A DNA stretch of 64,000 nt from Pseudomonas kairouanensis (GTDB lineage: Bacteria > Pseudomonadota > Gammaproteobacteria > Pseudomonadales > Pseudomonadaceae): positions 27,685 through 91,684 of the forward strand of contig NZ_QUZU01000026.1 of the NCBI RefSeq assembly GCF_004682055.1, read 5' to 3'. Every line of letters begins with the position of its first letter. The stretch's first letter is position 1. Position numbers and translations under genes: made by a program. Positions 8,870 through 19,300 of this stretch are shown piece by piece. The notes under the pieces are model-generated. The model did no database searches. It saw only the letters and a list, made by a program, of their open reading frames with translations, and had not been told where the DNA came from.

Positions 8870-10066
8870 ATGGACTCTATTTCGGCAAGTCCGTCGCAGG
8901 GCTCGGCTTTTCGTTATCTGGTGATTCTGCTTGCTGTAACAGGCGCCGCGGTAGGGCTGATCGCCGCACTGTCGGTGGTGTATTCAGCCTCGGCAACGGC
9001 TTACTGGCCCGGCTACAACGATATGGTGAGCAGCCTGCCCTCGCCCATCGCCTGGCTGCGGTGGGTGGTCGGCGATATCAGTGAAGTGGCGTTTTACAAA
9101 CACGAGTTTGCCTCCATTGGCTTGCTGCTGGGCGGCGCGTTTGGTTACTGGACCAGTCGTTATGCCCGGAACTGGCAGGGATTCAGCATCGCTTATGGGA
9201 CGGGGCTGTGGCCCTGGCTGGTGACCAGTTCATTACTGGGGCTATTGCTGAGTAATCTGCTGTGGGGCTGGACGCTGACGGCCGACTCCTGGCAGCCGAC
9301 CTTTGCGGCGTTTGTGTCGTTGCCGGCGGCGATGGTGTTGCTGTTTGGTGGTGGGTGGAGGGTTACGCTCAATGGTGCGTTGCTCGGTGCGGTCCTGGTG
9401 ACGCCGAGTTGCCTGTTGTTCGTGAATTACCTGTGTATCCCGCTGGGATTGCCGGCGGTGATCGGCAATGTGCTGGGGATGGCGTTGGGTAGCGTGGTTG
9501 CGTTTTTGTTGTGCAGGGCGTTGCCGATTCTGGTCAGCCGCAGGCCTGAGAGCACGATCATCAGCCCTCCTCCTAAGGCCGTTAACATTCCGGATTACAG
9601 CATACGCTGGACATTCCGGCGGGTGTTGGCGGACTTTTCCGAAGCGCCGTTTTTTGGCAATGAGTGGGCGAGCCTGGGGTTGATCTTAGGGGTTTTCCTC
9701 GCTTACGCATTGAATCCCCTGAGCCCTGCTTATGGATCAGGCTGGTTGCCGCAGTTGGTCGCAGGCCAGGCACTGACTTCGTTACTGGGCATTCTGCTGT
9801 GGCGGCGAGAGTGGCAAAAAAGCGGCTGGTATCCGACCTACGTGCCGTTGGTGGCGGTGGTGCCTGCGGCGATTTTGGTCCATGGAGGCAGCCCGTTCGT
9901 CATAGTGGGCAGCGCTTTGCTGGGAGCATTGATTGCGCCACCACTGGCTTGTGCCATTGCTGGGCGATTGCCGAAGTGGATGCATCCATATATTGGCAAT
10001 GTGCTGGCGATGGCTACTAGTACGGCGCTGATCGTGCCAGTGATAGGTTTTCTCGCAACCAATTAA
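8870..10066 (+). CDS. Internally duplicated integral membrane protein
   Basis: A 398-residue protein with about ten hydrophobic segments; the family is not recognised. The sequence contains two homologous halves of roughly 160 residues. The first begins near residue 55 (SEVAFYKHEFASIGLLLGG) and the second near residue 258 (SEAPFFGNEWASLGLILGV). Each then has a W/Y-rich loop (DSWQPTFAAFVSLPAA versus SGWYPTYVPLVAVVPAA), a glycine-rich helix (NGALLGAVLVTP versus GSALLGALIAPP) and a matching end (VIGNVLGMALGS versus YIGNVLAMATST). Such two-fold repeats are usual in transporters and channels. It is probably co-transcribed with the preceding hydrolase, so transport of an amide substrate or its product is a reasonable inference. 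Confidence 0.85.
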   Translation: MDSISASPSQGSAFRYLVILLAVTGAAVGLIAALSVVYSASATAYWPGYNDMVSSLPSPIAWLRWVVGDISEVAFYKHEFASIGLLLGGAFGYWTSRYARNWQGFSIAYGTGLWPWLVTSSLLGLLLSNLLWGWTLTADSWQPTFAAFVSLPAAMVLLFGGGWRVTLNGALLGAVLVTPSCLLFVNYLCIPLGLPAVIGNVLGMALGSVVAFLLCRALPILVSRRPESTIISPPPKAVNIPDYSIRWTFRRVLADFSEAPFFGNEWASLGLILGVFLAYALNPLSPAYGSGWLPQLVAGQALTSLLGILLWRREWQKSGWYPTYVPLVAVVPAAILVHGGSPFVIVGSALLGALIAPPLACAIAGRLPKWMHPYIGNVLAMATSTALIVPVIGFLATN

Positions 10067-10244
10067 CTCCAAGACAATGGCGGGCTTTTTCATAAGCTCG
10101 CCTGTCGTTAGTTTTCAGATGAGGGAAACATTCAAGATAGTTCAACTTTCCGATCACCTGCTAAGCCAACCGCTTGGCTCCACCATCAGAAATGTCGGAT
10201 ACTGCCATTGCGCCAGCACCCATCTTTCAAGGTTGAAATGACTC

Positions 10245-12665
10245 ATGGCAAGGAAGAAAGCAAAAAACTCCGGTGGCACCGGCATACTTATAGTTTTTGC
10301 TCTGGCATTCAGCGCCCTCGCTGCTATACCCAAAAATGCTTGGATAGCTGTCGGCGTCATAGCGGGTATCGGCACGATTATGTGGCTGCTGGCCGAACGC
10401 GGCAAACGTCGACTCAGTCAGCTTCAAGCATCGGCGGCGAAGAATACCCACACGCAAAAACCACAAGGTATGGGCGTAACCTTCTCCATGCGTGAAGTCT
10501 CGACGAACAATAGGGACATTGAGGAAAGTCCCGAGTTTTATACTGTGCAACTCGGTTCTCCCCCTGCCAACACCTTTAAAATCCCAAGTATCAGCGCACA
10601 GAAGGCCGATGCCCGCTGGGTGCCTGCTGGCGAAGTCGTCGAAGTCGCTGGCTTCTCCCTTACTGGCGGCATGTTTTATATCGGGAACACACTCGGTAGC
10701 AGACATGATGCGCAAGAGCCTTCACTGATCAACCCAAAGCTTCGGATTGCCAAAGACTACGTCGACCTCAACGAGCGACTGATGTCTTATTGGCCGAGTT
10801 TTCACTCCATTACACCGCAAGCGCGACGCGGATACCTGCAATGGCTCGCAGGTGGGCGCAGTGATCCATCGGCGGATACTGGCTATGTATTTTTGTTTTT
10901 TTACGGTTTGGAACGTCGAGCACTCATTGATCCCATTTACGATTCCAAGGTGAATAATGAGGTTCCTCTAATCGTCGACGAGGTTCGGCGTCTACTGAGT
11001 ATTTATAGAGGAAATGGGTCATTCAGAGGCTACGCAGAAGGCTTTCTTGACTATCTGGGCAACCGCGCTGTTGACGCGAATCTCTACCTTGGCCCGCCGC
11101 CCAGCGTAGCCGAGTACAGCTATGAAATGCCTCTGCCGCTACGCATTGGTTTAGGTCAGCATGCCTCCAATAAGCATTCGCTGAACGCCGACTGGGCACT
11201 GGCATGGGCGTTGGCCGACCCCAACATCAGTAAACGCACGCCAGTCATACGCTGCAAAGATGTGTTTTCACGCCTGTTCAAGCTCAAGTACGAAAACGCT
11301 TATCCTGCGGGCCTGACACTGGCTCAGAACAAAACCAAGCTCAAGGCCAGCTATCGCCCTGCCTCTGCCATAATCAAGGCCCCCACGCTTACCCTGGGGA
11401 ATCTGCCTGACGTCATGGCAACCTCGGGCACACGTAAAGTTTTGCAACTGCTAGTTGAGCAATGCACCAGCGAAGTAGAACCCTACAGCCGTTACCTGGG
11501 AAGAAATCCTGAAAGCGCAGAGGCTCTTGAGGCGCTCCTGCAACTTCCTGTCGCGCTCTGGCCGAAGGCAGCCCACGACGAATTGGATGAGTTGCAGTCC
11601 AGAATTGGTGACGACCTGATCGTCATGAGTTTTGGAGAGCTCGCAGGGCGCTTTAAAAGCGCGGGCGCATTGTCTCGAGACAAAGTAATCGCTCTGGCCC
11701 GCGCATTTGAGTCGCTGCATATCGGAATGGAACCCGACGTACTGGGTGGTAGCAAGACGCCAAAAGCGGAGGACCGGATTGCGTTGTTTGTAACCCAGCC
11801 TGAAGATGGATCACTCCGTGCGTCTGCTGCATACAACGCAGCATCGGTAACCCTTGATTTGGCCAGTGCGGTGGCTTCCGCCGACGGTGATACCTCCAAC
11901 GAAGAGATCACTCTGCTTGCTCAGCATATCGATTCATGGAGTCACTTGAGCGGTGCCCATCGCAAACGCCTCAAAGCGCACCTGCAAATCCAACTACAAC
12001 AACCACCCACACTCGCCAGCCTTAAGAAAAAGCTCGATCCCTTACCCGTGGATGCAAAACGCACCATCGCAGGCTTCCTGGCTCATCTGGCGCAAGCCGA
12101 TGGCACCGTCAGCCCTGCGGAATTGAAGTTGCTGGAGCGTGTGTACAAGGCATTGCAAGTGGATAGCCAACTACTTTATGGCGACCTTCATGGGGCAGCA
12201 GCCGGCGTGGGTATTGCCGTGACGCTTGCCAACACTCCCCCATCCGTCGAACGCGGCACGCAGTCTGCCTCATCTTCGAAACAAGGTTTCGTCCTTGATC
12301 ATGATCGGATAGCGCAACTGCAACGTGAAACGGCCGAGGTCTCCGCCCTCCTCGCCAAGGTATTCACTGAGGACCAGGTTGAGGAAGTGGAGCCTCCGGC
12401 TGAAAGCGCTGAACCAGATTCCGAGTCGAGCGCGGACGTGCCTGGGCTTGACTTGGAACACTCGGCCTTCCTCCGTTTATTGATCTCTCGCCCGGAATGG
12501 AGCCGCGCGGAACTGGAAGCCGCTGCCAGCGACATGGAGTTGATGCTCGATGGCGCTCTGGAACAAATCAACGACATGGCTTTTGAACGATTCGACATGC
12601 CCGTCACAGAAGGCGACGACCCGGTCGAGATAAACACAGACATTCTGGAAGAATTAGCCCTATGA
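10245..12665 (+). CDS. sngA: TerB-domain membrane protein SngA of a Shango defence system
   Basis: First gene of a three-gene anti-phage operon. The 806-residue protein has two N-terminal transmembrane helices (about residues 12-28 and 32-50), a TerB_N-type domain (about 100-310), TerB-like helical segments with the acidic signature ADGD (near 545) and AQADGTVSPAE (near 617), an acidic Glu/Pro linker (about 712-732), and a helical TerB_C-type region to the end. TerB_N/TerB_C proteins occur with ATPases and helicases in predicted DNA-processing operons, and Shango is defined by a TerB-domain protein with an ATPase and a helicase. The ATG of the next gene overlaps this stop by four bases. Membrane anchoring suggests a sensing or docking role at the inner membrane, which is inference. 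Confidence 0.82.
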   Translation: MARKKAKNSGGTGILIVFALAFSALAAIPKNAWIAVGVIAGIGTIMWLLAERGKRRLSQLQASAAKNTHTQKPQGMGVTFSMREVSTNNRDIEESPEFYTVQLGSPPANTFKIPSISAQKADARWVPAGEVVEVAGFSLTGGMFYIGNTLGSRHDAQEPSLINPKLRIAKDYVDLNERLMSYWPSFHSITPQARRGYLQWLAGGRSDPSADTGYVFLFFYGLERRALIDPIYDSKVNNEVPLIVDEVRRLLSIYRGNGSFRGYAEGFLDYLGNRAVDANLYLGPPPSVAEYSYEMPLPLRIGLGQHASNKHSLNADWALAWALADPNISKRTPVIRCKDVFSRLFKLKYENAYPAGLTLAQNKTKLKASYRPASAIIKAPTLTLGNLPDVMATSGTRKVLQLLVEQCTSEVEPYSRYLGRNPESAEALEALLQLPVALWPKAAHDELDELQSRIGDDLIVMSFGELAGRFKSAGALSRDKVIALARAFESLHIGMEPDVLGGSKTPKAEDRIALFVTQPEDGSLRASAAYNAASVTLDLASAVASADGDTSNEEITLLAQHIDSWSHLSGAHRKRLKAHLQIQLQQPPTLASLKKKLDPLPVDAKRTIAGFLAHLAQADGTVSPAELKLLERVYKALQVDSQLLYGDLHGAAAGVGIAVTLANTPPSVERGTQSASSSKQGFVLDHDRIAQLQRETAEVSALLAKVFTEDQVEEVEPPAESAEPDSESSADVPGLDLEHSAFLRLLISRPEWSRAELEAAASDMELMLDGALEQINDMAFERFDMPVTEGDDPVEINTDILEELAL

Positions 12666-13957
12666 GCACTATCAGAGCCAAGGATCGCGATGCGGTCATT
12701 CAATCGTTACGCGCGGGCGTGGTGCCACGTGTTGGCCAGCACTTAATTCAGGTTGGCCGTGTGGGTGAGCTTGATGCTCTGATCAAGGACGTCGAACGCC
12801 TGGTAGAAAGCGGGTCAGCGTTCCGGGTGGTGATCGGTGAGTACGGCGCCGGTAAAACGTTCTTTCTGAATCTGGTTCGGGCCATCGCTATGGAGCGAAA
12901 ACTCGTGACCATGCATGCCGACTTGAATCCAGACCGCCGGTTGCACGCCACCGGGGGGCAAGCTCGGTCGCTTTACTCCGAACTGGCAAAGAATATGTCA
13001 ACTCGCACAAAACCCGACGGCGGTGCCATGCAAGGCATCGTGGAGAAATTCATCTCCCAAGCCAAAACCGAAGCGAAGGCTGCCGGTACCGACAGCGAGA
13101 CCATTATTCGTAAGCATTTGGCCGAGTTGACCGAGATGGTCAATGGGTACGACTTTGCTGAGGTGATCGCTGCCTACTGCCGCGGTTTCGAAGAGGGCAA
13201 CGAGCAGCTGAAAGCCGACGCCATTCGTTGGCTACGCGGAGAATTCACCACCAAAACCGACGCTCGCGCCGCTTTGGGCGTGCGGACCATCATCGATGAC
13301 GCCTCCGTCTACGACCAGCTCAAGCTGCTTTCCAGATTCGTCAGACTCGCTGGGTTCGGCGGACTGATGATCTGCCTCGACGAACTGGTCAACCTCTACA
13401 AGCTGGCGAATACGCAGGCGCGTAATGCCAACTACGAACAAATCCTCCGAATCCTCAATGACTCACTGCAAGGGGCATCTGAAGGATTGGGTTTCGTGTT
13501 GGGCGGCACGCCCGAGTTTTTGATGGACACCCGTCGGGGTTTATTCAGCTACCCTGCCCTGCAGTCGCGACTAGCAGAGAACTCGTTTGCCAAAACCGGA
13601 CTGGTGGATCTTTCAGGGCCGGTCATTCGCCTGACCAGTCTTACCCCTGAGGACTTCTACGTACTGCTTCAAAAGCTCCGCCACGTATATGCCGGCGGCG
13701 ATGCTGAAAAGTATTTGCTGCCTGACGAGGCGCTTCCTCTGTTTATGGCTCACTGCAACCAACGCCTAGGCGAAGCCTATTTCCGCACACCACGTACCAC
13801 GATCACAGCGTTCATTAATCTACTGGCTATTTTGGAACAAAACCCAGGGGCCGATTGGCGAACACTGCTGGGGGCAGTCGAGGTCACCAAGGATTCAGGC
13901 GGTGAGGATGATATGAAGGTCGACGCGGATGATGAACTTGCCACCTTCACACTCTGA
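12662..13957 (+). CDS. sngB: P-loop ATPase SngB of Shango (BrxD-like)
   Basis: Cytoplasmic ATPase of 431 residues resembling the DUF2791/BrxD ATP-binding proteins that accompany Lhr-like helicases in BREX-type loci. Walker A is GEYGAGKT at residues 59-66, and Walker B is LMICLDEL with Asp240-Glu241. A GGTPEF segment following the Walker B region is typical of AAA/STAND-like sensor regions. It overlaps the preceding gene by four bases (ATGA) and the following helicase gene by 29 bases, so the three proteins are made from one transcript in coupled fashion. The ATPase probably powers or gates the helicase; that is inferred from gene context. Confidence 0.85.
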   Translation: MSTIRAKDRDAVIQSLRAGVVPRVGQHLIQVGRVGELDALIKDVERLVESGSAFRVVIGEYGAGKTFFLNLVRAIAMERKLVTMHADLNPDRRLHATGGQARSLYSELAKNMSTRTKPDGGAMQGIVEKFISQAKTEAKAAGTDSETIIRKHLAELTEMVNGYDFAEVIAAYCRGFEEGNEQLKADAIRWLRGEFTTKTDARAALGVRTIIDDASVYDQLKLLSRFVRLAGFGGLMICLDELVNLYKLANTQARNANYEQILRILNDSLQGASEGLGFVLGGTPEFLMDTRRGLFSYPALQSRLAENSFAKTGLVDLSGPVIRLTSLTPEDFYVLLQKLRHVYAGGDAEKYLLPDEALPLFMAHCNQRLGEAYFRTPRTTITAFINLLAILEQNPGADWRTLLGAVEVTKDSGGEDDMKVDADDELATFTL

Positions 13958-16172
13958 TTCATCAGGTTTCGAACAGCTGGAGCCCCGAATCCAGCGCTGG
14001 ATTTGGGCTGAAGGTTGGACCTCACTACGCGACGCCCAGGAATGGGCGGTGCCTGTTCTGGTCCGCGCCGATCAGGACGTCATCATTGCCGCAGCAACAG
14101 CCGCTGGCAAAACCGAAGCCGCCTTCCTGCCCATTCTGACGAATCTACTCAATAACGATGATCCGCCTGGTGCGGTGCTGTACATCAGCCCGCTCAAGGC
14201 CTTGATCAACGATCAATGGGACAGATTAAGCCGACTCTGTGAGCAGCTTGAGATCCCTGTAGTCGCTTGGCACGGAGATGTCTCTTCCAGCAAAAAACAC
14301 CGCTTTCTCAAATCATCTGAGGGAGTGCTGCTGATCACTCCCGAATCCCTTGAAGCACTGTTCGTCAATCGTGGCTCAAGTCTCGGCGGGGTATTCCAAC
14401 ACCTGCGCTATATCGTCGTGGACGAACTACACGCGTTCATCGGCAGTGAGCGAGGCAAACAACTTCAGTCATTGATGCACAGGGTAGAACTCGCCGCAGG
14501 GAGGCGCCTCCCCAGGGTCGGGCTATCAGCTACCCTCGGTGATATGAAGATGGCGTCAGCGTTTTTGCGCCCAGCCAATGCCGATAACGTTACCGTTATT
14601 GAATCGAAAAACGCTAACCAGACACTTCAGGTGCAAGTTCGCGGCTACATTCAGCCGCCGATGAGTGAGCTCAAAAAGAAACCTGCTGAACCCAATGAGC
14701 ATGAGGGGAATGAAGACGAAACGGAAAACGAGGCAAGCCCTGACTTTGCGATTGCTGAGCATCTCTACAAGGTGCTTCGCGGCAGCAATAACCTGATTTT
14801 CCCGAATAGTCGCTCCCAGGTTGAATGGTACGCAGACCAGCTGCGCCGACGATGCGAGAAAGACGGCGTGCCCAACGAGTTCTGGCCTCATCACGGCAGT
14901 CTCTCAAAAGACCTGCGAGAGCAAGCTGAACATGCATTAAAGGCGGGCGACCGGCCAGCATCGGCCATTTGCACTACAACGCTTGAACTGGGAATAGACA
15001 TCGGCAGTATCAAAACGGTGGTGCAAATTGGTGCCCCGCCTTCCGTAGCAAGTCTGCGTCAGCGTCTAGGGCGCTCCGGTAGGCGCCCGGGAGAGAAAGC
15101 AACGTTACGCGTTTACTGTAAAGAGTCACCACTCACAGAAAAATCCAGCCTCTCCGATCAGTTACGCCAAGGTCTGGTACAAACCATTGCCATGGTTCGA
15201 CTACTGGCCAGAGGTTGGTTTGAACCTCCCAGAGCACAGGGCATTCATGCCTCTACTCTGGTTCAACAATGCCTTTCCATCATTGCTCAATGCGGCGGCG
15301 CTTCGGCTGCCGATCTTTGGAAAAGCTTGATTGATGAAGGCGCGTTTCCAGGTATTGAAAAGTCGGATTTTGTGAAACTGCTCAAATCGCTGGGGGGACA
15401 CGAATTGATTGTTCAGGACAGCTCAGGGTTGCTGCTGCCTGGAACCGTTGGCGAGCGCATGATCAATCACTACGAGTTCTACAGCGCATTCACCAGCGAT
15501 GAAGAATTCCGTCTGGTATGCGACGGGAAAGCCTTGGGCTCGGTCCCCGTGAGCCGTCCGCTCACCAAAGACCAACGCATTATCTTCGGCGGCCGTCGAT
15601 GGCAGGTTCGTGATGTTGACCTGCAGGCCAAGGTCATCATCGTGTCAGCCGCACGAGGAGGGGCGCCTCCTCAGTTCGATGGCTTGGGCGCAATGGTGCA
15701 TGACGCCGTACGCGAGGAGATGCGAGCAGTCTTGGTGGACTCCAGCCCCTGCCCTTTTATCGATCAAAGTGCCAAAGCTTTACTCGACGAGGCTCGAAAA
15801 ACTTTTGCCTTATTGGGGCTTGGAGAGCGGTACCTTATCGAGTCGAGTGGGAAATGTTATTTGATCAGTTGGTTGGGGGATTACGCTAATGATGCACTGC
15901 GCCTGCTGCTCAATCATGTAGGTTTATCTTGTGATAACTCGGGTCTAGCTATAGAAATCGACGCGAGCATTGATCAGGCAAGAAATGCACTTGCGGATGT
16001 GGGCTGTCTGGATCCAAGCGATCTCGACTCGATACTTTCAGATGTGGAGAACATGTTGCGCGAAAAATGGGATTGGACGTTGCCAGAGACGCTGCTTATG
16101 AAATCTTTCGCATCCATATCGCTCGATATTTCAAACGCAGTACTTTTTGCCAAAAAGCAGCAAGGTAAATAG
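13929..16172 (+). CDS. sngC: DEAD/DEAH helicase SngC of Shango (Lhr-like, BrxHI-like)
   Basis: Superfamily 2 helicase of 747 residues. Motif I is AAATAAGKT (54-62), motif II is DELH (165-168) within VVDELHAFIG, the Q motif region precedes motif I (RDAQEWAV), and motif VI is QRLGRSGRRPG (378-388). The DELH box and the GRSGRR motif place it near the Lhr/BrxHI branch. The region after about residue 420 is family-specific and not assigned. It begins inside the ATPase gene and ends 171 bases before the oppositely oriented zorD. Expected to act on nucleic acid of invading phage together with SngA and SngB. Confidence 0.86.
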   Translation: MMNLPPSHSDSSGFEQLEPRIQRWIWAEGWTSLRDAQEWAVPVLVRADQDVIIAAATAAGKTEAAFLPILTNLLNNDDPPGAVLYISPLKALINDQWDRLSRLCEQLEIPVVAWHGDVSSSKKHRFLKSSEGVLLITPESLEALFVNRGSSLGGVFQHLRYIVVDELHAFIGSERGKQLQSLMHRVELAAGRRLPRVGLSATLGDMKMASAFLRPANADNVTVIESKNANQTLQVQVRGYIQPPMSELKKKPAEPNEHEGNEDETENEASPDFAIAEHLYKVLRGSNNLIFPNSRSQVEWYADQLRRRCEKDGVPNEFWPHHGSLSKDLREQAEHALKAGDRPASAICTTTLELGIDIGSIKTVVQIGAPPSVASLRQRLGRSGRRPGEKATLRVYCKESPLTEKSSLSDQLRQGLVQTIAMVRLLARGWFEPPRAQGIHASTLVQQCLSIIAQCGGASAADLWKSLIDEGAFPGIEKSDFVKLLKSLGGHELIVQDSSGLLLPGTVGERMINHYEFYSAFTSDEEFRLVCDGKALGSVPVSRPLTKDQRIIFGGRRWQVRDVDLQAKVIIVSAARGGAPPQFDGLGAMVHDAVREEMRAVLVDSSPCPFIDQSAKALLDEARKTFALLGLGERYLIESSGKCYLISWLGDYANDALRLLLNHVGLSCDNSGLAIEIDASIDQARNALADVGCLDPSDLDSILSDVENMLREKWDWTLPETLLMKSFASISLDISNAVLFAKKQQGK

Positions 16173-16343
16173 AAAAGTCATACATAGGCTGGCGATACCC
16201 GCCGTGGATGGGGGGGCGTTCTATCTCTAGTCCTCAGCCACTGCCACAAGTCAATCACCCGGAAAGTCGCTGGAAGCGGAGGATGAAACTTACCTGTACC
16301 TATAACTGACATATTGCCCAGCACTGGCTTTGCGCGAGCGGGC

Positions 16344-19300
16344 TCATTGTGCCTTAAGCAGCCCCTCAAAATCCGAAGCCTGAATCTCCGAAGCCCCACT
16401 CAACATATCCCGCGCCAACGCTCGCCGCTTACTTAACAACTCATCCAGCGTCGCTTCAAACGTCGACATCGCCGCATCCCGAACCGTCGGGTAGTACACG
16501 TACACATCCTTCTCCTGCCCAATCCGATAGGCCCGATCCGTCGCTTGATCTTCCTTGGCGGGGTTCCAGCAACGAGTGAAGTGAATGACGTGGTTGGCCG
16601 CTTGTACATTCACCCCAAAACCGACGGCGATGGTCGACAGGATGATGACTGCGAAACCAGGTTGCTCCTGGAACTGGTCGATCAACCTCTGTCGACTATT
16701 TGCGCTCTGACTGCTGGTACTGGTATCGCCATTGATCACAGTCGCCCGAAACCCGAAATGCTCCTGGATCGAGTGCTGCAACTCCCGCTGGATATCACGC
16801 AACTCGGTAAAGACAATAACCTTGTCACCGTTGCCAGCTCTTTTGATCGACTCAAGCGTCTGCATCAACCACTGCAGTTTCGGCGAGTTGTCGCGCAGTC
16901 GTTTGTCTGGCTGAACACTGTAAGGATGAGCGCAAATGAGCTTGAGCTTGTGCAGCAATCCGAGCATGCCAGATGTCTTTTGATCGAGCTGTTCTTCGAT
17001 CTGCTGTTTCTGGCTGTACGCAGCTATTTCGGACAGGTAAAGATTGCGCTGCAAGGTATGCATGCCAAGGGAACGGCATGCTGTGTCTTCTATTTTGGCC
17101 GGTAGGTCCTTGGCAACGTCTTGCTTGGTTCGGCGCAAAGTCTGCGGATCGATAAGCCCTCGAAGGCGCTCCAGGGCAACCGTGTCACGCTCCAATGCGG
17201 CTTCGATTGGGCGCTGATACTCGCGACCGAACTGGTTCAATCCCCCCAGAAAACCTGGCTGAATGAAATCGAACAGACACCAGAGATCTATCAGGGTGTT
17301 CTCGACAGGCGTACCGGTGCACGCCACTCGAAATCTCGCCGGAATGGCTTTGATCGCCTGAGTGACGAGGGCAGCAGGGTTCTTCAGTTTCTGCGCTTCG
17401 TCGCACACGACTATCGACCATTGCTGGCGCGCCAGGGAAAACTCCTGATCGCGCAGTGTCTCGTAAGTCGTCAGGACGATTCGGGCGCCGCCCATCCAAC
17501 CTGGGCGCAGCAAATTTTTGATGCCTTTGGCTTTCAAGTCCGCAGGGATTTCTTCTTTCTTGAACTTCACTGCACTCAAGGCTGAGCCATACAGCTTAAG
17601 TACTGGCAGCGCGTCAGCGAAAAAGAACCGGTGAAGCTCCCGCTCCCAGTTATCGAGCAACGAGACTGGGGCGACGATCAGTGTCGGCTTGTCCTGTGGG
17701 TACTTTTCCAGGTACCAGACCAGGAAAGTCAGCAACTGGATCGTTTTCCCTAACCCCATGTCATCAGCGAGCAAGCAGCCTGACACGTCTGATGGGGACA
17801 AACGGAACAAGTGCTGCAGCCACGCCACGCCTTGAAGCTGATGCTCACGCAGGACGACTTCAGGCTTGAGCAAGCCGGGCAACTCTGGGACTGCGTCCAA
17901 AGCGGCGCGCAGGGCTGCCTGACGAATTTGAACGTAGGTCGGTTCGTCAATGTTGTGGCCGATTTGCAGTACAGCGCGGCCCACCTTTTCCTGTTGCTGG
18001 ACCAGACTGGTCTCGACAGGGGCGATCTTCCTCGACCAGGCAGCAAACAGTTGCTCGGCGACGGCAATCGAGAGCGGTGTTTCGGACTCTGGCAGACAGA
18101 CCGTTTCATCACCGGCAGCGCGAGCTTCGTCCAGTCGCTGCTCAAACGCTTCAAATTGAGCACGGTCGGAAGGGTTCCAACGTCCAAGAACTTCTGCGTC
18201 AACGCCCAGTGCCGCCACATCCTTCGGCAACCAGTTCTCGGTCGCCTCTTTGACGAGGAAAGGCGAAGTAATTTTTTCCGCCTCCCCGATGCCCGTCACA
18301 CGGTCGCCATAAAGAGACAGGTCCAGGACGGAGTCGAACTCGATACCCGCTGCTTCATTTTGCCAACGCTTAAGCAGGTCGTTGATACCTGCCAGCTGGC
18401 GTAAATCAAAATCACTGAGCTCCAGCTCATAGCCCTGCCAGAAGCCTGCAGGCATGCCAGCGGCCAATTTCAGCTGTAACTCATGCACGAACGGTGCGAG
18501 CTCATAAGCTGCATTGAATTCAACTTCGATGGGCGGCTGCGGGGTTGGCGAGATCGGTTCGAGGGTCAGTTTTACCTGCTCAATGTGCTGTCCCGCTTCA
18601 TCCAGTTTAGGCTCCAGATGAAAGCGATGAAAGAAAATCCCGGCCTCGACCAGCTCGTCCTCATAGCTCTGCGCATCCAGCACTTGTGCGGCACTATCGC
18701 CGAGAGCGCTGTAAGGGTTGCGGACGAAGGAAAGTGCATCGTCCCCAGCGACCCGACGGCCAGGCAACGAGCGCACATAGTCCAGTACAGATTTGACTTC
18801 AGGCTCAATCAGGACGTGGGTCAACGATCCATCATCGCTGGTCACCCGGTATCGATCCTGAACCTGATTGGCACCGTCGAAACTTACAAGCCAGTTTGCC
18901 GGTTGGCCTTCGAAACTTGGTTCCAGCTCGATAACCGGCGTATTTCCGACCGTTGATTTTCGCGGGTTCAGCCGCAGGCTTTCGGGTTTGATAACGACGG
19001 TCTTATCCAAAAAACCATCCATACCTGCACCAGCCTTGCGCGCCAATTTCCTGATGCTGGCCCAGCCAATCTGGTTAGTCACTTCACCCGGCTCATTTTG
19101 TTGAGCCAGATAGAGTTGGCGCACCGCACCGGTCAGTTTCCAGGACGACTCAGGCAGAATTTCCATTGTTCCGTGGTACTGAACGGCGGCGCCCGTACGC
19201 TGCACCTGCACATTTGCGTTGGACTGCGGGTCACGCCATCCACTGACAGCGACCTTGAAGTCGTCGGAGGCAAGACTGCCCTGGCTGCTCAGTTGAGGGA

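Noticed and set aside
10079..10102. Hairpin after the duplicated membrane protein considered as terminator
   Set aside because: The stem has one wobble pair and no T-run follows; at most a weak element.
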